Below, piece after piece: positions 63,827 to 64,000 of a stretch of 64,000 nt of DNA. Both the position numbers and the translations under genes were made by a program. The DNA is from Sphingobacteriales bacterium 16-39-50 (GTDB lineage Bacteria > Bacteroidota > Bacteroidia > Sphingobacteriales > Sphingobacteriaceae), in contig NCHA01000001.1 of the NCBI GenBank assembly GCA_002257025.1, forward strand, positions 1 through 64,000, written 5' to 3'. Every line of letters begins with the position of its first letter. Positions within the stretch are counted from its first letter, which is position 1. The notes under the pieces are model-generated. The model saw nothing but the letters and a program-made list of their open reading frames with translations. It had not been told where the DNA came from and did not search any database.

Positions 63827-64000
63827 CTAAAAAACAATATGCTTATCCGTCTGTATCTCTAAAACTGCAAGAAACATATCCTGTTCATCAAATAGTTTGA
63901 GATCATAGGCATTAGGGTATAAAATCTCAAGTCTCTTCTTCAGATTGGCAAGACCTATATTGCCTTTATTCTTTTCACTGTTATCAGAAATAGTTTCCGG
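63827..64000 (-). CDS. LytS-type sensor histidine kinase, C-terminal end (partial)
   Basis: 57 codons run in from the right edge and stop at 63827. NIGLANLKKRLEILYP is the end of the ATPase domain of LytS/YehU-type kinases (G-x-G-L-x-N-x-x-x-R-L). It ends 3 bases before the LytTR regulator starts, the usual two-gene arrangement. Confidence 0.85.
   Translation of the reverse strand, partial: PETISDNSEKNKGNIGLANLKKRLEILYPNAYDLKLFDEQDMFLAVLEIQTDKHIVF

Noticed and set aside
1..64000. tRNA, rRNA, riboswitch or prophage
   Set aside because: No cloverleaf-like CCA-ended segment, no rRNA-like block, no recognisable riboswitch core and no integrase or structural phage gene was found by eye; a covariance scan was not possible.

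Overview
The window reads as chromosomal DNA of a Bacteroidota bacterium, most likely Sphingobacteriaceae (Pedobacter-like). It is AT-rich and has two SusC/SusD outer-membrane pairs, a FecR anti-sigma factor next to a SusC that carries an STN domain, many lipoproteins, and Bacteroidota-only families (DUF2202, DUF6266, TMEM220-like, LytTR regulator with a LytS-type kinase). Candidate promoters fit TTTG-N18/19-TAnnTTTG. No rRNA, tRNA, CRISPR, prophage or intact insertion sequence was seen.

Region 1 (1-43885, all on the + strand) is a large catabolic island built as two SusCD-headed blocks. Block 1: tail of a probable sigma factor, FecR, SusC, SusD, a Tat-exported SelA-like PLP enzyme, four tandem secreted amidohydrolases, a sulfatase, a Tat-exported acid-sugar dehydratase of the enolase superfamily, a sialidase-like lipoprotein, then the cytoplasmic pair 2-keto-3-deoxy-galactonokinase and KDPG-type aldolase, an MFS carrier, an exported RraA-like protein and a TMEM220-like protein. 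Block 2: SusC, SusD, an FG-GAP/UnbV lipoprotein, a cytochrome c-sugar dehydrogenase fusion, a second Tat-exported SelA-like enzyme, a haloperoxidase/PAP2-like lipoprotein, a cytochrome c lipoprotein, an SMP-30 lactonase, a Tat-exported RidA, a cytochrome c, a second sugar dehydrogenase, a second exported RraA-like protein, a BASS-family carrier and an NTF2-like secreted protein.

My reading is that the two blocks encode one pathway in which steps normally found in the cytoplasm take place in the periplasm: oxidation of a sugar to a lactone, lactone hydrolysis, deacylation, PLP-dependent ammonia elimination with RidA clean-up, dehydration and possibly aldol cleavage. The resulting 2-keto-acid would be imported by the MFS or BASS carrier, phosphorylated by DgoK and split to pyruvate and a triose phosphate. 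A sulfated and N-acylated amino sugar or amino sugar acid is the best guess for the substrate. Localisations rest on visible leader peptides; the chemistry is inferred from families.

Region 2 (about 44.2-64 kb) is mostly core or unrelated genes: HAD hydrolase, membrane-anchored dipeptidase, DUF2202 lipoprotein, yidC, pyrG, a DEAD-box helicase, aldose 1-epimerase, a large YncE/phosphoesterase protein, a methyltransferase, a DUF2130 protein, a DUF6266 protein, a degenerate DEAD-box-like protein, a ThuA protein, and a LytTR response regulator with the end of its kinase.

Intergenic DNA is rich in repeats: a 190-200 bp MITE-like family (two full copies, one partial), a different 175 bp MITE-like insertion nested in a palindromic repeat, hairpins built from short repeated words, and two clusters of GC-rich palindromes.
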